Assembly: GCA_022539475.1 (NCBI GenBank)
Contig: VCMS01000403.1
Location: 1-40,275, forward strand
Length of the DNA stretch: 40,275 bases
Direction of reading: 5' to 3'
From: Gracilaria domingensis
Lineage: Eukaryota > Rhodophyta > Florideophyceae > Gracilariales > Gracilariaceae
Shown here: positions 28,101-37,100 of the stretch, piece after piece
Layout of the letters: every line of letters begins with the position of its first letter
How positions within the stretch are numbered: position 1 is the first letter of the stretch
The notes under the pieces: generated by a model
What the model saw: only the letters and a program-made list of their open reading frames with translations
Told to the model about the DNA's origin: nothing
The model's database searches: none
Made by a program: the position numbers and the translations under genes

Positions 28101-28813
28101 TTCGGAGGTGGTCCTGACTTCTTCTTCATCAAGAGAGTGAGTTCTGCAAGCTGACTAGCTAGCTGATCCACCTTGTCTGCAGTGGGATCCCTATCAGAAG
28201 GGTCGACGGGCCTCCTTTGTAACACTTTCTTCGGAGGAGGCATAAACGCCAGTGAACCACCTGCTCCGAGGGCCTTTTTGCCGGCCACAAAGGATTTGAT
28301 GAGGTCTTTCAACGACTTATAGTCGCTTGCTCCGCGGAATATCACAAACTGAGCTAGGTCTGCGTACTCCATAACCGCTTTACGGAGAAGGCCGAACTTG
28401 GCCTTCGCGTTGAACTCGGCCTTGTCGAAGCAAGCGTCCATGCGCTGGAGGGAACCAAGGAGATCACCGTAGTCCAAACGGGCAGTCACAGCTTCTCGGA
28501 TATACTCCTCGGGTTCCTCAGCAGCGCCAAAGCGATCGAGCAGGGACTTCTTAACTGATATGTAGTTGGCCGCGTTCGGGGTGAGCACGCCATCTACAGA
28601 GAAATTATTATAATAATGATCGAAGGCGTCACCACTTAGGAAGCCCAAGATTTCGGAGGAACGCTCCTCATCAGGCTTTCCACGGGTGGCAACGTTCTCG
28701 AAGAAAAAGAGAAATCGACGAACATCGGAATTGTATCCGTCGAAGAGAGGCGTCGAGGTGTCCATAGTATCGGGGCCAAGGGCACCTCGGCGAGAGTACC
28801 ATGAAAACGCCAT
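25010..28813 (-). CDS. gag-pol: gag-protease-RT polyprotein, 5' part of the element's long ORF
   Basis: The first sense ATG of the transcript (28813, context AAAAATGG) lies inside the LTR; an internal ATG is at 28765. 1,267 codons. Gag region with LFDGYNSDVRRFLFFFE, then two CCHC knuckles (CGYCQKPGHFSTRC, CGGCGKMGHSIATC) near 28080-27980; aspartic protease LLDSGA at about 27410; then about 400 acidic, Ser/Pro-rich residues of no known domain; then RT with FCVDYRGLNQV, MPFGLMNAPATF and YIDD (25234-25223). Gag and pol are in one frame with no stop between. At about 25129 (run of three A on the sense strand) the frame is lost and it ends 40 codons later. The TGG..primer-binding position falls inside this coding sequence. 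Confidence 0.9.
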   Translation of the reverse strand: MAFSWYSRRGALGPDTMDTSTPLFDGYNSDVRRFLFFFENVATRGKPDEERSSEILGFLSGDAFDHYYNNFSVDGVLTPNAANYISVKKSLLDRFGAAEEPEEYIREAVTARLDYGDLLGSLQRMDACFDKAEFNAKAKFGLLRKAVMEYADLAQFVIFRGASDYKSLKDLIKSFVAGKKALGAGGSLAFMPPPKKVLQRRPVDPSDRDPTADKVDQLASQLAELTLLMKKKSGPPPKADGEQVCGYCQKPGHFSTRCPQNPHRDTRCGGCGKMGHSIATCWKRHSEKKVRFDAENQKEIPEVPRPNQVSVVTEDDVQDRETVAMAKRAADGAPLPKQARLEHRVGVKELLNPASDTPFRLIRSATRNRSGKPKKASTKKLSGKSMLQEHAGKYNVMEELANAPTGLTFGQLIRGDADAAKKDLRRIISGRSTTRKVNATQVERENSRLKVVPITVYGTMTQALLDSGAVPNLMSAELADHLLLTPNPTERTIKVADGNVARIRGTLEGVPVRFDDLRVSLEFLVIEKPPFDVIIGNPTLEKLHACIDLGTQEVTMSYNKKHVVIGLDSDRSGLEAFVPLSETDSEDFTSDSDAIPSDSEDESEDFANLPLPKQRTTGGAEVTLVAVMERDGDAGSQDGEEENDGEEEPANVTAQPTQAGPFEGPQVSDQARRPTQAEDSNGPNFTWRTIGTQIHLDSLTAERGENPHANNVHIAGPDGPQIPPEGERVAVGPAPRQQSQLISQYDDDEDRRFEDAEEEVQADPPVEERSGPNPSSFQSESTDTSVQPEDVNVVIPTSIAPRANNASEDSEVRPPDDGPVGESPAEFPDGSDDEDDSSPEEVDLIGSPLYRDSDLTIPIRDEVVLLPLAEGQSVTDFLDVRVQLRHPVPSPARPPHLEAQNLPLNRVGILEDDDSGGYVIAFEEELPPDEIDAQTPGDDEHSQDPSRDEEVVAEPTCPAQDIEYSLQDPIAQDSLGRTLDRRDYPPDTNKEEVILERISHLPRDRRVDLLAVLDNLNVIAWSLYDLRPSDVPVTHRFDLSVRTPIHSKVRRLPPKHDDVVRKEVDKMLSAGIIKPSTSPWSFPVVIAHKKDGKPRFCVDYRGLNQVMTPDRWPLPNMEQIFDDLGGCSFFTTLDLFSGYWQVRMAPDCKEMTTFVCRRGTFQFEVMPFGLMNAPATFQRMMDAVLHGVEFARVYIDDVVIFSRSLEEHLYHLTRVLEILASGLKIKYPNVILHSPVSNCLVTSSTRRALRLIKTRSTSSKRPPNHRR
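28784..28801 (-). promoter_or_regulatory. probable primer binding site
   Basis: The sense sequence immediately after the 5' LTR is TGGTACTCTCGCCGAGGT, beginning with the TGG expected to pair with a tRNA CCA end. I cannot assign the tRNA. It lies inside the gag reading frame. Confidence 0.5.
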
Positions 28814-29098
28814 TTTTGTGATGGCGCCGGCGGTTACAGCCAAAGGGGGCAAAAACAATGAAAATAAAGTTTGCTCTCGTAGAGTACCAGTCCAATCGGA
28901 CGAAGAAGCACTAGCCAAATATAAGCTTACGTAGATAGAGTGCGGCAGAAGCCAAACAACAAAGCACGAACACAAGAACAGAAGAGGGATACCAAACGAT
29001 AGACGAGAAGATAAAGAAGAACAAACAAGGATAATATATGTAATGAGATATGAATAGAAATGTGTCACAACTGGACAATGAAAAGAGAGACCTGTGCT

Positions 29099-29593
29099 CT
29101 AATAGATAGTATTGTTCTTCTTCCTAAGGGTCGCACGATGGCGACGGCTTCTGTAGTGCACACGCAGATCGTGAGCTTCGGAGAACTTGATGTCACAAAC
29201 CTCGCAGTGGATGTCCTGCTCGGTGTAGTTGGCGCGACGTACGGCTCTACGATGGCGTCGGCCTGCTTGGTGATCTTCAAGCTGGCGTTGACTCTGAACC
29301 TTAATGTCGCAGACGCGGCAGCGCTTTAGGATTTGCTTACGTGGCGGGGGGTTACGACGGCGCTTCTCCTTCTGGTGGGCTACACGAAAGATGTGGCGCT
29401 CGCGTGGCCCGTCAAGAGGCTGAACAGCCGACTTCTTTATCTGAGGAACGGGATCGGGGACTTCTTCTATACGCTCGTCCGGATCGACCACGGACGAATA
29501 CTCGCTGGATGAAACGATAGACCTTGGCACTTGATGTGAAACAAACGAAACGTTAGTAGTCACACAAAATGCCAAAAGAGTAGCTGTAGACAA
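29099..29593 (-). CDS. LTR-encoded two-C2H2-zinc-finger reading frame, no ATG (5' LTR copy)
   Basis: Same protein sequence as the 3' LTR copy. Here it lies in the leader of the genomic RNA, between the promoter and gag. After its TAG (29101-29099) the frame is open without another stop through the rest of the LTR into gag, so a ribosome reading through the UAG would make a zinc-finger-gag fusion. No AUG precedes it in the transcript; starting at a near-cognate codon or joining an AUG by splicing are the alternatives. Function unknown; an accessory RNA-binding protein is plausible. Confidence 0.5.
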   Translation of the reverse strand: MSTATLLAFCVTTNVSFVSHQVPRSIVSSSEYSSVVDPDERIEEVPDPVPQIKKSAVQPLDGPRERHIFRVAHQKEKRRRNPPPRKQILKRCRVCDIKVQSQRQLEDHQAGRRHRRAVRRANYTEQDIHCEVCDIKFSEAHDLRVHYRSRRHRATLRKKNNTIY

Positions 29594-30226
29594 CTTACTC
29601 TTGAACGATTGCCTCAGGGCCGTAGGTTAAGGACAACCTTACGCTGTATCACACAGTGCGTCTAGCAACAACAGGTGCAAAGCAACACTATGTGAGGAAC
29701 AGAATCGCAACGCGAAAGAACCAGCAAAACCAGGGACCAAGGCCGAAACGGGAAGCAATAGAACGGATGCAGGCAGCAGAAGGCCGCCAAACAGCAAGAA
29801 ACGGGGAAAAAACGAAGATGACAACAACAACGGTAGTTCAGGCAAGACAGAATGGCAGATAGACCAACAACAGCGAAAGAAACCAACGAAGGGAACGAAA
29901 GAGACAAGAAAGGCCAAACAAAGCGGATAATGAAAGGCAGAGTCACGCCTGCACAAGGCTAACCCAATGGAAGGGTGGTGCAGACGCTTTGCCTACTCAC
30001 ACAGGACGAGCCCAGACAGAGGGTCAGTGTGAGTGGCAGTGAGCGAGGGAGGGCGGTGAGACCAGGCCGCCAAGGGGAGAAGTAGAGAGAGAAGTAGGGG
30101 ATGAGGAAAGGTTGAGGACGACAAAGGGAAAAGGAGAGAGGTTGGAAGGTTGTGGGGGGGTGGGGGGGGAGGTCGTCGAAGGGAAGTGGTCTGGCCGGAG
30201 TTGAGTCGGAGGCGACTGCTCCGGCC

Positions 30227-30234
30227 CTTTTATG
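30227..30234 (-). promoter_or_regulatory. LTR sense TATA-like box (5' LTR), genomic RNA promoter
   Basis: CATAAAAG on the minus strand, followed downstream by about 1.4 kb of leader without any sense ATG until the gag start at 28813. CCAAT-like sequences (GGCCAATGG, CCCAATGGG) lie upstream. Confidence 0.55.
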
Positions 30235-30450
30235 CACAACCGCACCGTCGATTCCCGGCGAGAATCGACGGTACGGTTGGCTTGGCCAATGGCTGCGTTG
30301 TATCTACCGCCCTACCCAATGGGAGGTGTAGACGGTAGATATGCTTGGCGCATTTGCCACCGCAGGGGGCGCCTACGCCACGCAGCCTTCGTCGTGGAAT
30401 GCACGTGTACCTATGACAAGGTGTCATACCGCCATGCTGGCAAATGACAC

Positions 30451-30504
30451 TGCCATGACCTGCCGTCATGGCAATTACACTTGCCATGACCTGCGGTCAT
30501 GGCA
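30451..30504. repeat. U3 tandem palindromes, right LTR
   Basis: Same paired palindromes as in the left LTR, at 30451-30473 and 30482-30504, placed about 220 bp upstream of the genomic-RNA TATA box and about 30 bp upstream of the antisense TATA box. Confidence 0.65.
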
Positions 30505-30536
30505 AATTCAGATGCACACTAACCTATGATCTAGAC

Positions 30537-30542
30537 TATAAG
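30537..30542 (+). promoter_or_regulatory. antisense TATA box (5' LTR)
   Basis: Same TATAAG element, 71 bp before the ATG at 30608. Confidence 0.55.
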
Positions 30543-30607
30543 AAGGAGTCTCATGCGTCTTATGCTCCTATCTCTATCGTTCGTCAACCTATCAACTACA
30601 TTTCGTC

Positions 30608-31000
30608 ATGAAGCATCACGTCACCAACCCGGTCCCATCGCCAGCCAACGAGTCCTTATCTGGGCTTGGCCCTGTCGTGGACGTGGAGGCGGTTCCGGCA
30701 CCGGCCGCCGCCCCCACTGCCCAGGACGCCGAACACACCCTGCCCCAAGAAGTCGTGGGGTTTGGGTTTTCGGAAGCGCTTCTCGGAGAATTGGAGCAGT
30801 TTCTCCGAGAGGTTTCTACCGGGAATTTCGACGTTTACGCGCACCGGCGCCGCCTTATGGACCTTATCAGCCAGGCGCCGACGCTGTATACGCGCGGCGT
30901 AATTCGCGGTATAATATTCGTATGCCAGGGGCGCCGCAATGATGCGTCGCACATCATTGCGCCGCTCCTCGAAATTTTACTGGCCCGCTTACAGAAGTAG
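30608..31000 (+). CDS. antisense LTR gene, 130-aa protein (5' LTR copy)
   Basis: Predicted protein identical to the 3' LTR copy, with the same TATAAG upstream and AATAAA at 31031-31036. In this copy transcription runs outward toward flanking host DNA, ending inside the LTR if the poly(A) signal works. It occupies the U3 region upstream of the sense promoter, so the two units are divergent and about 300 bp apart. Confidence 0.6.
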   Translation: MKHHVTNPVPSPANESLSGLGPVVDVEAVPAPAAAPTAQDAEHTLPQEVVGFGFSEALLGELEQFLREVSTGNFDVYAHRRRLMDLISQAPTLYTRGVIRGIIFVCQGRRNDASHIIAPLLEILLARLQK

Positions 31001-31097
31001 TGCGCCCTGCGCGTGTCGGCGTACTCTTCAAATAAAAAATGAGCGGCGCAGCGCATGCACCGCTCACTTTTCCTTCACCCCTTTTTTTTTCCTCACA

Positions 31098-31102
31098 TGA
31101 CG
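31098..31102. repeat. target site duplication, right copy (TGACG)
   Basis: TGACG directly follows the CA of the right LTR and matches 20291-20295. Confidence 0.9.
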
Positions 31103-31110
31103 TTTGGCTC

Positions 31111-31125
31111 CTATTTATGACGTCA
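31111..31125 (-). promoter_or_regulatory. CRE-like and TATA sequences next to the insertion
   Basis: On the minus strand TGACGTCA (31125-31118) is followed at once by CATAAATAG (31119-31111), about 10 bp upstream of the retrotransposon target site. Before insertion this would have sat just upstream of the bestrophin array 5' end, so it may be the array's core promoter, now 10.8 kb away. Confidence 0.4.
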
Positions 31126-32405
31126 TTTTGAACTATTTTGTGCTCGTGCCGGGCAGATCAGTTGCCGTGCGCCACGAGTAGCGTGAGCCTCTGCGGCGTT
31201 CCTTACGTCGGGCGAGTTTATCTACGATTCCGCTCCTACACCACGCAGAATAGCTCGGCTAGGGGCTGTGTTCCACAGAGCGCTCCTTCTATGCTACCTG
31301 AGCGCTTGGCAGGATCCTGATTAAACTCTCTTCCTACCACAGCATAAGTCGCATGTTGTGGAAACCTGTTCTGTCCTCAATATGAACCTACCGGCCCTCT
31401 GTGGCATCCAACATTGCTGACAGGATTTCGCGTCATCCGTATGCGAGTCCAAGCCGTACTGTGCTTTTTTGCGTTCGTCTCCTTATGTAATACTCACTAA
31501 GCTGCGAGAGAGCGTTCAATCGCCTCAAACAGGAGGCTATCTCGCCTTTTAGTGCAACTTGTCATCTTCAAAAGTCGCACAAAATCCTCGCCTTCAATGC
31601 GCCCCAACAACATCGTCTGAACCACACAGGCAGTGCCGTTCATGTTGCCCTCATCGGTTCCAAAACACCTCGTGCTAGCTACCTCCTTAATGTACACGCC
31701 TCAATCGAATGACATCCTCAAAACACCACCCAGGCGCTTGCTGATAATGCTATCATAATTATTTCAGTTCTTGGACCCCAGTGTCGAACACAACTTTGCT
31801 TCATGACAAATTCAACAGATCGCTGGATATTGACACCGATGTGCTCAATCTGGGCATTGATGTGCTTCACTCTGTCGAGGTTCTGTTCGTTGATCATATT
31901 ATCCGGGTGACCTCAAAAGACCATATTACTGTGTTTGGCATCAACGACAACGGTATGCAGGACGATAAACTCAGGACTCTGACAGAAATCATGGATGTCG
32001 TCGGTGTCGCAGGTGCAAAACGAGAGTTTAATGTGAATCGCTTTATTGCTCACCGTATGAAAATGCATGAGCATGATCCCTCTATTTGGCTCTATGACAC
32101 ACAAAAGTGTTGTATATTTGCTGTGTTCCCGTACAACCTCGAGCTACCACCCACAGTTCTGTCTCCGACAGTCTGGTAGGATGGTTTTGTATTTTGTCAC
32201 GAAAGCTACGATTATTTTGTTCACTTGTCCTGTGAATACCGAGACAGAACGATGGCCTTTCAAACTTGTAACGGTTAAAATAGCATTTAAACAATCAGAT
32301 GCTATAGGTCGCCTACAGACTCAACTGCAGCATGCCGGAGAGAATATGGCCCATTCCCCCTGGGCTTCACTTGCTCTGGCAATCGGAACCTGCGCTTCAT
32401 TTGGT
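31126..32405. other. no confident gene; one GTG-started frame at 31781-32179
   Basis: The plus-strand frame 31781-32179 (132 codons, no good ATG) contains IDVLHSVEVLFVDHIIRVTS and FNVNRFIAHRMKMHEHDPSIW, fairly protein-like but unrecognised. A minus-strand frame 31697-31497 (CFGTDEGNMNGTACVVQTML ... LLFEAIERSLAA) could be a terminal exon. I cannot connect either to a gene. Confidence 0.3.
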
Positions 32406-33427
32406 TCATGCATCGGTGTCACTTTCGGAGCTCTCTGGTCCAAAGGCGTCAAACATAATTTGCTGAGCGTCTTGGCATATTATGGAATGTCCAGATTCAG
32501 ATCTAGGGAGAGGTTGCTCACTAGCTCTACTTACCTCTTTCTGAGAACTCTGCTCTTGTCTTGATACAACATTAGATTGTTCAATTGAAATCTTTGACAC
32601 CAGAGGGCCATTTTCGTGCATTGCTGTAGATTGTTCTCGCTCGTTGACATTAACAATCGTCACGTCTGATTTGGGCATCTCAACAACTGGAATCAGCAAA
32701 TGATGGAAGACGCTGACCGGTCGCGTCTCAACATGGATCTCGTACAAAAACTCTCCACTGGAAATAGCACTTTGAGCCTCGATCTCTGATGGAGCAGAAT
32801 ATTCTCTCCGGCACTATTCACACTTTCACTATTTGGATCACATACGGAATTGGATGAACATCTTGGCGAATTACTAGGATCGAGAGAACCTCCACCCGCA
32901 CATGAATTTGAACAGCCAGTAATACTGGTCCCTTGCTCTATATTTGGATCATCAGCGTCCTTGTTATGCTTGTTTTTCTTGGTTCTATTCAAGCCTTTGC
33001 TGTATTTTGCGTACCATTGACGTCGCTTTTGTTGACGGCGCGCTTTGGACTCAGACGATTCGGATTCTCTCTGTATCTTGTATCTGGTTCGCTGTTGGGC
33101 ATTTTCCTTTGCCCTGTTTTGACCCTTTTCTCTCCAGTTTTTCTTCCGAATCGCTTCATAGCTTGGTAATTGGGCTATGTTGCCCGGTGCGACGGTAAGC
33201 TCGTGATTCTCTTCGTTCTCCAAGGATTTCTGTGTGATTGTCACAGTTTTCAGTGCAATTTTTCTTGCATGCCGCGGAACAAGAATTGTTTTCAACGGAT
33301 ATTGAACGTCTTCTGGAATATGTACTTCTTTGTACGTATCAGATGCTGTCGTTTGAGAGGTCATCTGTGTAGGTGAGCGTCCCTTCCGCACGCGTGATCT
33401 TGTAACATGTCCCATACGACGGGACAT
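32406..33427 (-). pseudogene. basic hypothetical protein gene with a frameshift
   Basis: ATG at 33427 (MSRRMGHVTRSRVRKGRSP) opens 244 codons rich in Lys/Arg and Ser (KKNWREKGQNRAKENAQQRT, ARRQQKRRQWYAKYSKG), with a likely nuclear signal. Near 32800-32815 the frame changes: SAPSEIEAQSAISSGEFLYE continues in another frame to the stop at 32406 (SDVTIVNVNEREQ...PESSESDTDA). One indel or an unseen intron explains this. No family recognised. It lies head-to-tail downstream of the Tnp2 pseudogene and could be a second gene of that element, but nothing proves it. Confidence 0.4.
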
Positions 33428-33440
33428 GGTACAATTTGTA
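33405..33440. repeat. clustered inverted repeats at the gene start
   Basis: CATGTCCC / GGGACATG flank a 7-base loop and are followed directly by the palindrome GGTACAA-T-TTGTACC. The pair overlaps the ATG at 33427. Confidence 0.5.
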
Positions 33441-34157
33441 CCGTACAAGACGACCACCAATTGTTACACGTTGCGCCGAATTTACGTGTACTGGGCCACC
33501 GTACTTTCTTGTAAGAAGCTCGTTCTTCTGCGATCAGTGGCTAGCCCTCGGCATGTCAACTGCTAAGGCATGAGACGCTGTGGACTACGTCGATTCCACT
33601 ACATCCGTGTGAGATTCGTGGTTCTTCAGCTGTGCTCCATCAGCAAACTGTAATCTGTCAAACGTTGCAGGTGCAGACAATTTTGAAAAGCCCGAGCTTG
33701 AATTCAATCGTCGGTCTCATCTCTTCCTTGGAATGGCCGGGGGAAATGATTGATCCGCAGCGCAGCGTTTCCCCTCACTACGGTTCTTTACGACTACCCC
33801 TTCCCTTTCAGAAGTTCGGACACTCTAAGCCGGCCTAACTCTATCATCGTCACCTCAATGAAGTCTGAATATCATCTGCTGTCTGTCCTAGCATGATGGT
33901 ACTATTGGAACACCAAAGTTGCCCAATGTTCCCTGAAATAAATTTCCAATAATGTGATATGCTACTGCTGAACAGATCGGACGAAGACAAGCTGTATCTC
34001 AAAACCTTTTCGGAACCTTCAAATTTTCTTTACTGCTTCGCTGAGATTGTCTGTTACGTTGTACACTATTGTATGGAGCAACACTTGGGACCGAAAGTTC
34101 TCGCAATCAACTTCGATTATACTGAGAAGCATATTTCTCGAGAGCATCACTTCGTTC
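33441..34157. other. no gene recognised
   Basis: Short overlapping frames only. It separates the basic-protein gene from the 3' end of the Tnp2 pseudogene. I found no terminal inverted repeat here. Confidence 0.4.
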
Positions 34158-37100
34158 CTAGTTTGTGAATTCTGCGAATGGCAATTGAACTCTTCTCGGT
34201 CCAAGAACGTGCTCTCGTCTATGATTGTCAAGAAAATAGCGACGTTTGGCAATCTCTAGGAATCCAATGGGCCTCTTCACGCAGTTTGAGGGCTCTATGG
34301 TCGTGTCCGATCTTCTTCGGTCCTTCGTATAGAGAAGATCAAGATAATCATCATAAGCGCATCCGTAATACCAACAGATCCCAAAGAATCCTGCATGCAC
34401 AACCCGGTTTTGGCCTTCTTGAACAAGAACGATCTCAACTTCGTATATATTTCGAATATCTCCGTAATACACGTCCACGGAAATCTTTGAACGCCGATCT
34501 CCACTTGATTGAGAGAGCCGTGAATCTCCGTATTCATCATCGCTCTCTTCAAATCTTTCAAACTCAGCAGCAACACAATACTTCTGCCGGGCATCGCTTC
34601 GCAACCTACCGCGGTCTTCAAAGCATTTCCGAGTTTCAACCGTGAACTTTGTAGCACTAGTCGATACCAGTGCGGATTTGAACTGCTTAATTCTACGAAT
34701 GTGGTATGAACGTGTATTCTGAGGAAAGTTTTCCTTCACGAACTTTGTGACTGTCGCATTGATCGCATTCGAACACTCTACAACCTTTTCTGTACCTCTA
34801 AAACTTATACCGCACATGTCTTCATGCCGCGCAGAGGAATCATTAGATGTCATAGAATCCTCCTGGTTATCGTCGATATTCAGTTTGGCTTCATCAGATA
34901 TCTTTGGAGCAATGCCATCATTCATAAGTCTCAACGCGAAAAGACGGTTGCTTTTGTGGAATAAGTGGGAGTTCACATTCGTTCTGCTTGTCATTCGTCT
35001 TCCCATATCGCCAAGAAGCCTCTCAATTAAGAACTGAGAAGTGACAGAAAGAGGCCCGCACTCTTTCAGGAGATCAGGTAAGTGGAGTATGCAATGTGTG
35101 GATGGGGTGAAACAGCATGAATCGGAAGGGCCCGCTGAGAACTCGTGAACGAATCGAACGTATGCTTCTTCTACAACATGTTGCAGATCAAAAACCGCTT
35201 CTTCGTCGCATCGATATTTAAATGAAATCCGGACAATCCTCGACGTGAGCCACCACAGCCTGATCTTGTTATTGCTTACATTGAAACGATGAAGGTATGG
35301 CAAGAAATACATCTCAGCGAGTCTCTTAAGGTCCTCAGCCTTGTATTTTCCAATACAACTCAATGGTAGTGGGGCTCTACCCCATGAAACTGGTATGCCG
35401 CTCGATGCTCGCTGCATTTCTCTATCTATCTTTTCCAGGACATCGTTGAGTATGCAATATTTGGGCATATGCGCTGCCTTCTCATGGTTCTTGTGAAGTC
35501 CACACATTAACTTTGCGACTTGCTTGGTCCATCCGATGAGAACCAGATGCATTACGTCATAAGGAAATGAGTACTTGGCGTCCAATGAAAGCTTCCGTAG
35601 AACGCAATCTTTTTTTATCCCGGTGGCCTTCGCGATACCCCTTTTGTCAACACATGCATCCAATTCAGGTCTCAGTCTTTTCCAAGTGGAGATTATATCT
35701 TTTTCTTCCCTCCGTGGTGTGCACTCGATGTGTATGATGTCACCGGGACGATATTCTTGTCGGGCTTTTCGGCGAGGGTTCATCACTGCCTTCATAATTC
35801 CTTTTGGGATCTCAGGGATGACATAAGATGCCTTCAACGAAGGAACATAATCTTTTCTCTTGAGACATAATCTGCAGAATATGGTTCCCGTATGTCCCAC
35901 ATAGCCCAGAATCTTTGATGCAGCAGGCCAGTCAGCGGTGAAGAACGTGACGTACACTCTTATCCGTCGAGTTCGATTGTCATGGCAAAGTACGGATATT
36001 CCTTTCTCAAGTCTTCGAAAGTCATCCACGAGAACCTGTAGAAACGTATCAAAGTATTCAGAGCTATGTGATCCAGGAAATATCCCAAAAATCAACGCGT
36101 TGTTCGCTCTTGCTCTTTCTTTTGGAGAGAAGTTCAGAACTGTGGACACGAGAGGTCATGAAGATACGGCTTCACCCCTTCTGTTTCTCGTGCACTCGAA
36201 GCCATCTGTGGATAAAGTGAGAAATACAATAATCTCGTCGGAGTTCGCACTATTATTCGATGTAAAGTTGGAGTACATGCGCTGGAACATACTCCCGTGA
36301 TAGAAATCATGAGAGCGGTTTTTGCACTCCGATGCTGATGCTGAGCTTCTTATTCGGTCCTATCCGTTTTGGATCTCTCGAAAGGATTCCTTCGCGCGAC
36401 ATAATGCTCTGATAGCCGAAGATGGCTCCATGTACCAAAACTTGGAGCTCCCCATCCCTTGCAGTGGCCTATCGCATACCGGGCACTCTCTATGGTCCTT
36501 AAGTCTTCCTTTCGCTGCACAATGGCCTTCAAGACACATTCCCGCGAATTCTATTTGTGCCAATGACCTTCTTTGAGCAAAGGCCGCCATTGTTCTGTAT
36601 GAGACAGAGGCTCCTATAGGATCAATTGCTATAAGCTTTTCTACAGTTCTCTGTGACACACTAGCTAGTTCTGAGGTGTAGAGGAAAGCACTTAGCCTCC
36701 TAAATTCGTAAGCACAAGCTGAAAAAGGTTCTTGAACAACTACTTCCTGGAAGCATCCATTCGATTCGTAATCCCATTCTAATTCAGATTGATTAACCGA
36801 AGGAGATGGAAAGGAAGAAGATGAAAATTCGTCCTTATCATATATCTCCATTCCGCTGACATCAGAATTTGGAGCATCATCGGGGGGAAAACGGCATGGA
36901 ACATCATGAATGACGTGATCTTCAATACCATTCCCAAATTCACCAATGGATGATTGGCCTGACATCACTTCTTCCTCGTTATCGTTCTGACAGTTGTGCG
37001 CTTGGCCTGACTGGGAAGGAGCATGTAAAATGGACAACTCGTGACCGTTATCAGGCGTTGTGTTTCGTTCTTGTGCGAGGGTTTCATGAGTACCCGGGTA

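Larger units (their letters stand above)
20296..31097 (-). mobile_element. complete Ty3/gypsy-type LTR retrotransposon, very young
   Basis: 10,802 bp bounded by long direct repeats with TG..CA ends and a TGACG duplication. The element reads on the minus strand: 5' LTR 31097-28802, gag-protease-RT 28813-25010, RNase H-integrase about 25130-22641, 3' LTR 22593-20296. The RT before RNase H before integrase order, the GPY/F-like module after integrase, and the YIDD RT motif place it in Ty3/gypsy. Two one-base homopolymer length differences are all I find between the LTRs. A one-base frameshift in RT breaks pol. Confidence 0.95.
28802..31097 (-). repeat. 5' LTR (right copy), 2,296 bp
   Basis: Same ends as the left LTR. 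This copy drives the genomic transcript: CATAAAAG at 30234-30227, then a leader of about 1.4 kb to the gag ATG at 28813, nine bases before the last LTR base pair. LTRs of 2.3 kb are long for gypsy elements. Confidence 0.95.

Noticed and set aside
16755..31915. Shared word ATTATCCGGGTGAC at about 16770 and 31900
   Set aside because: A single 14-mer match is expected by chance several times in 40 kb and no flanking similarity accompanies it.
36150..36160. TGA read as tryptophan, or a variant genetic code
   Set aside because: TAA, TAG and TGA all interrupt frames, and intact genes here end in all three, so no single reassignment explains the pattern.
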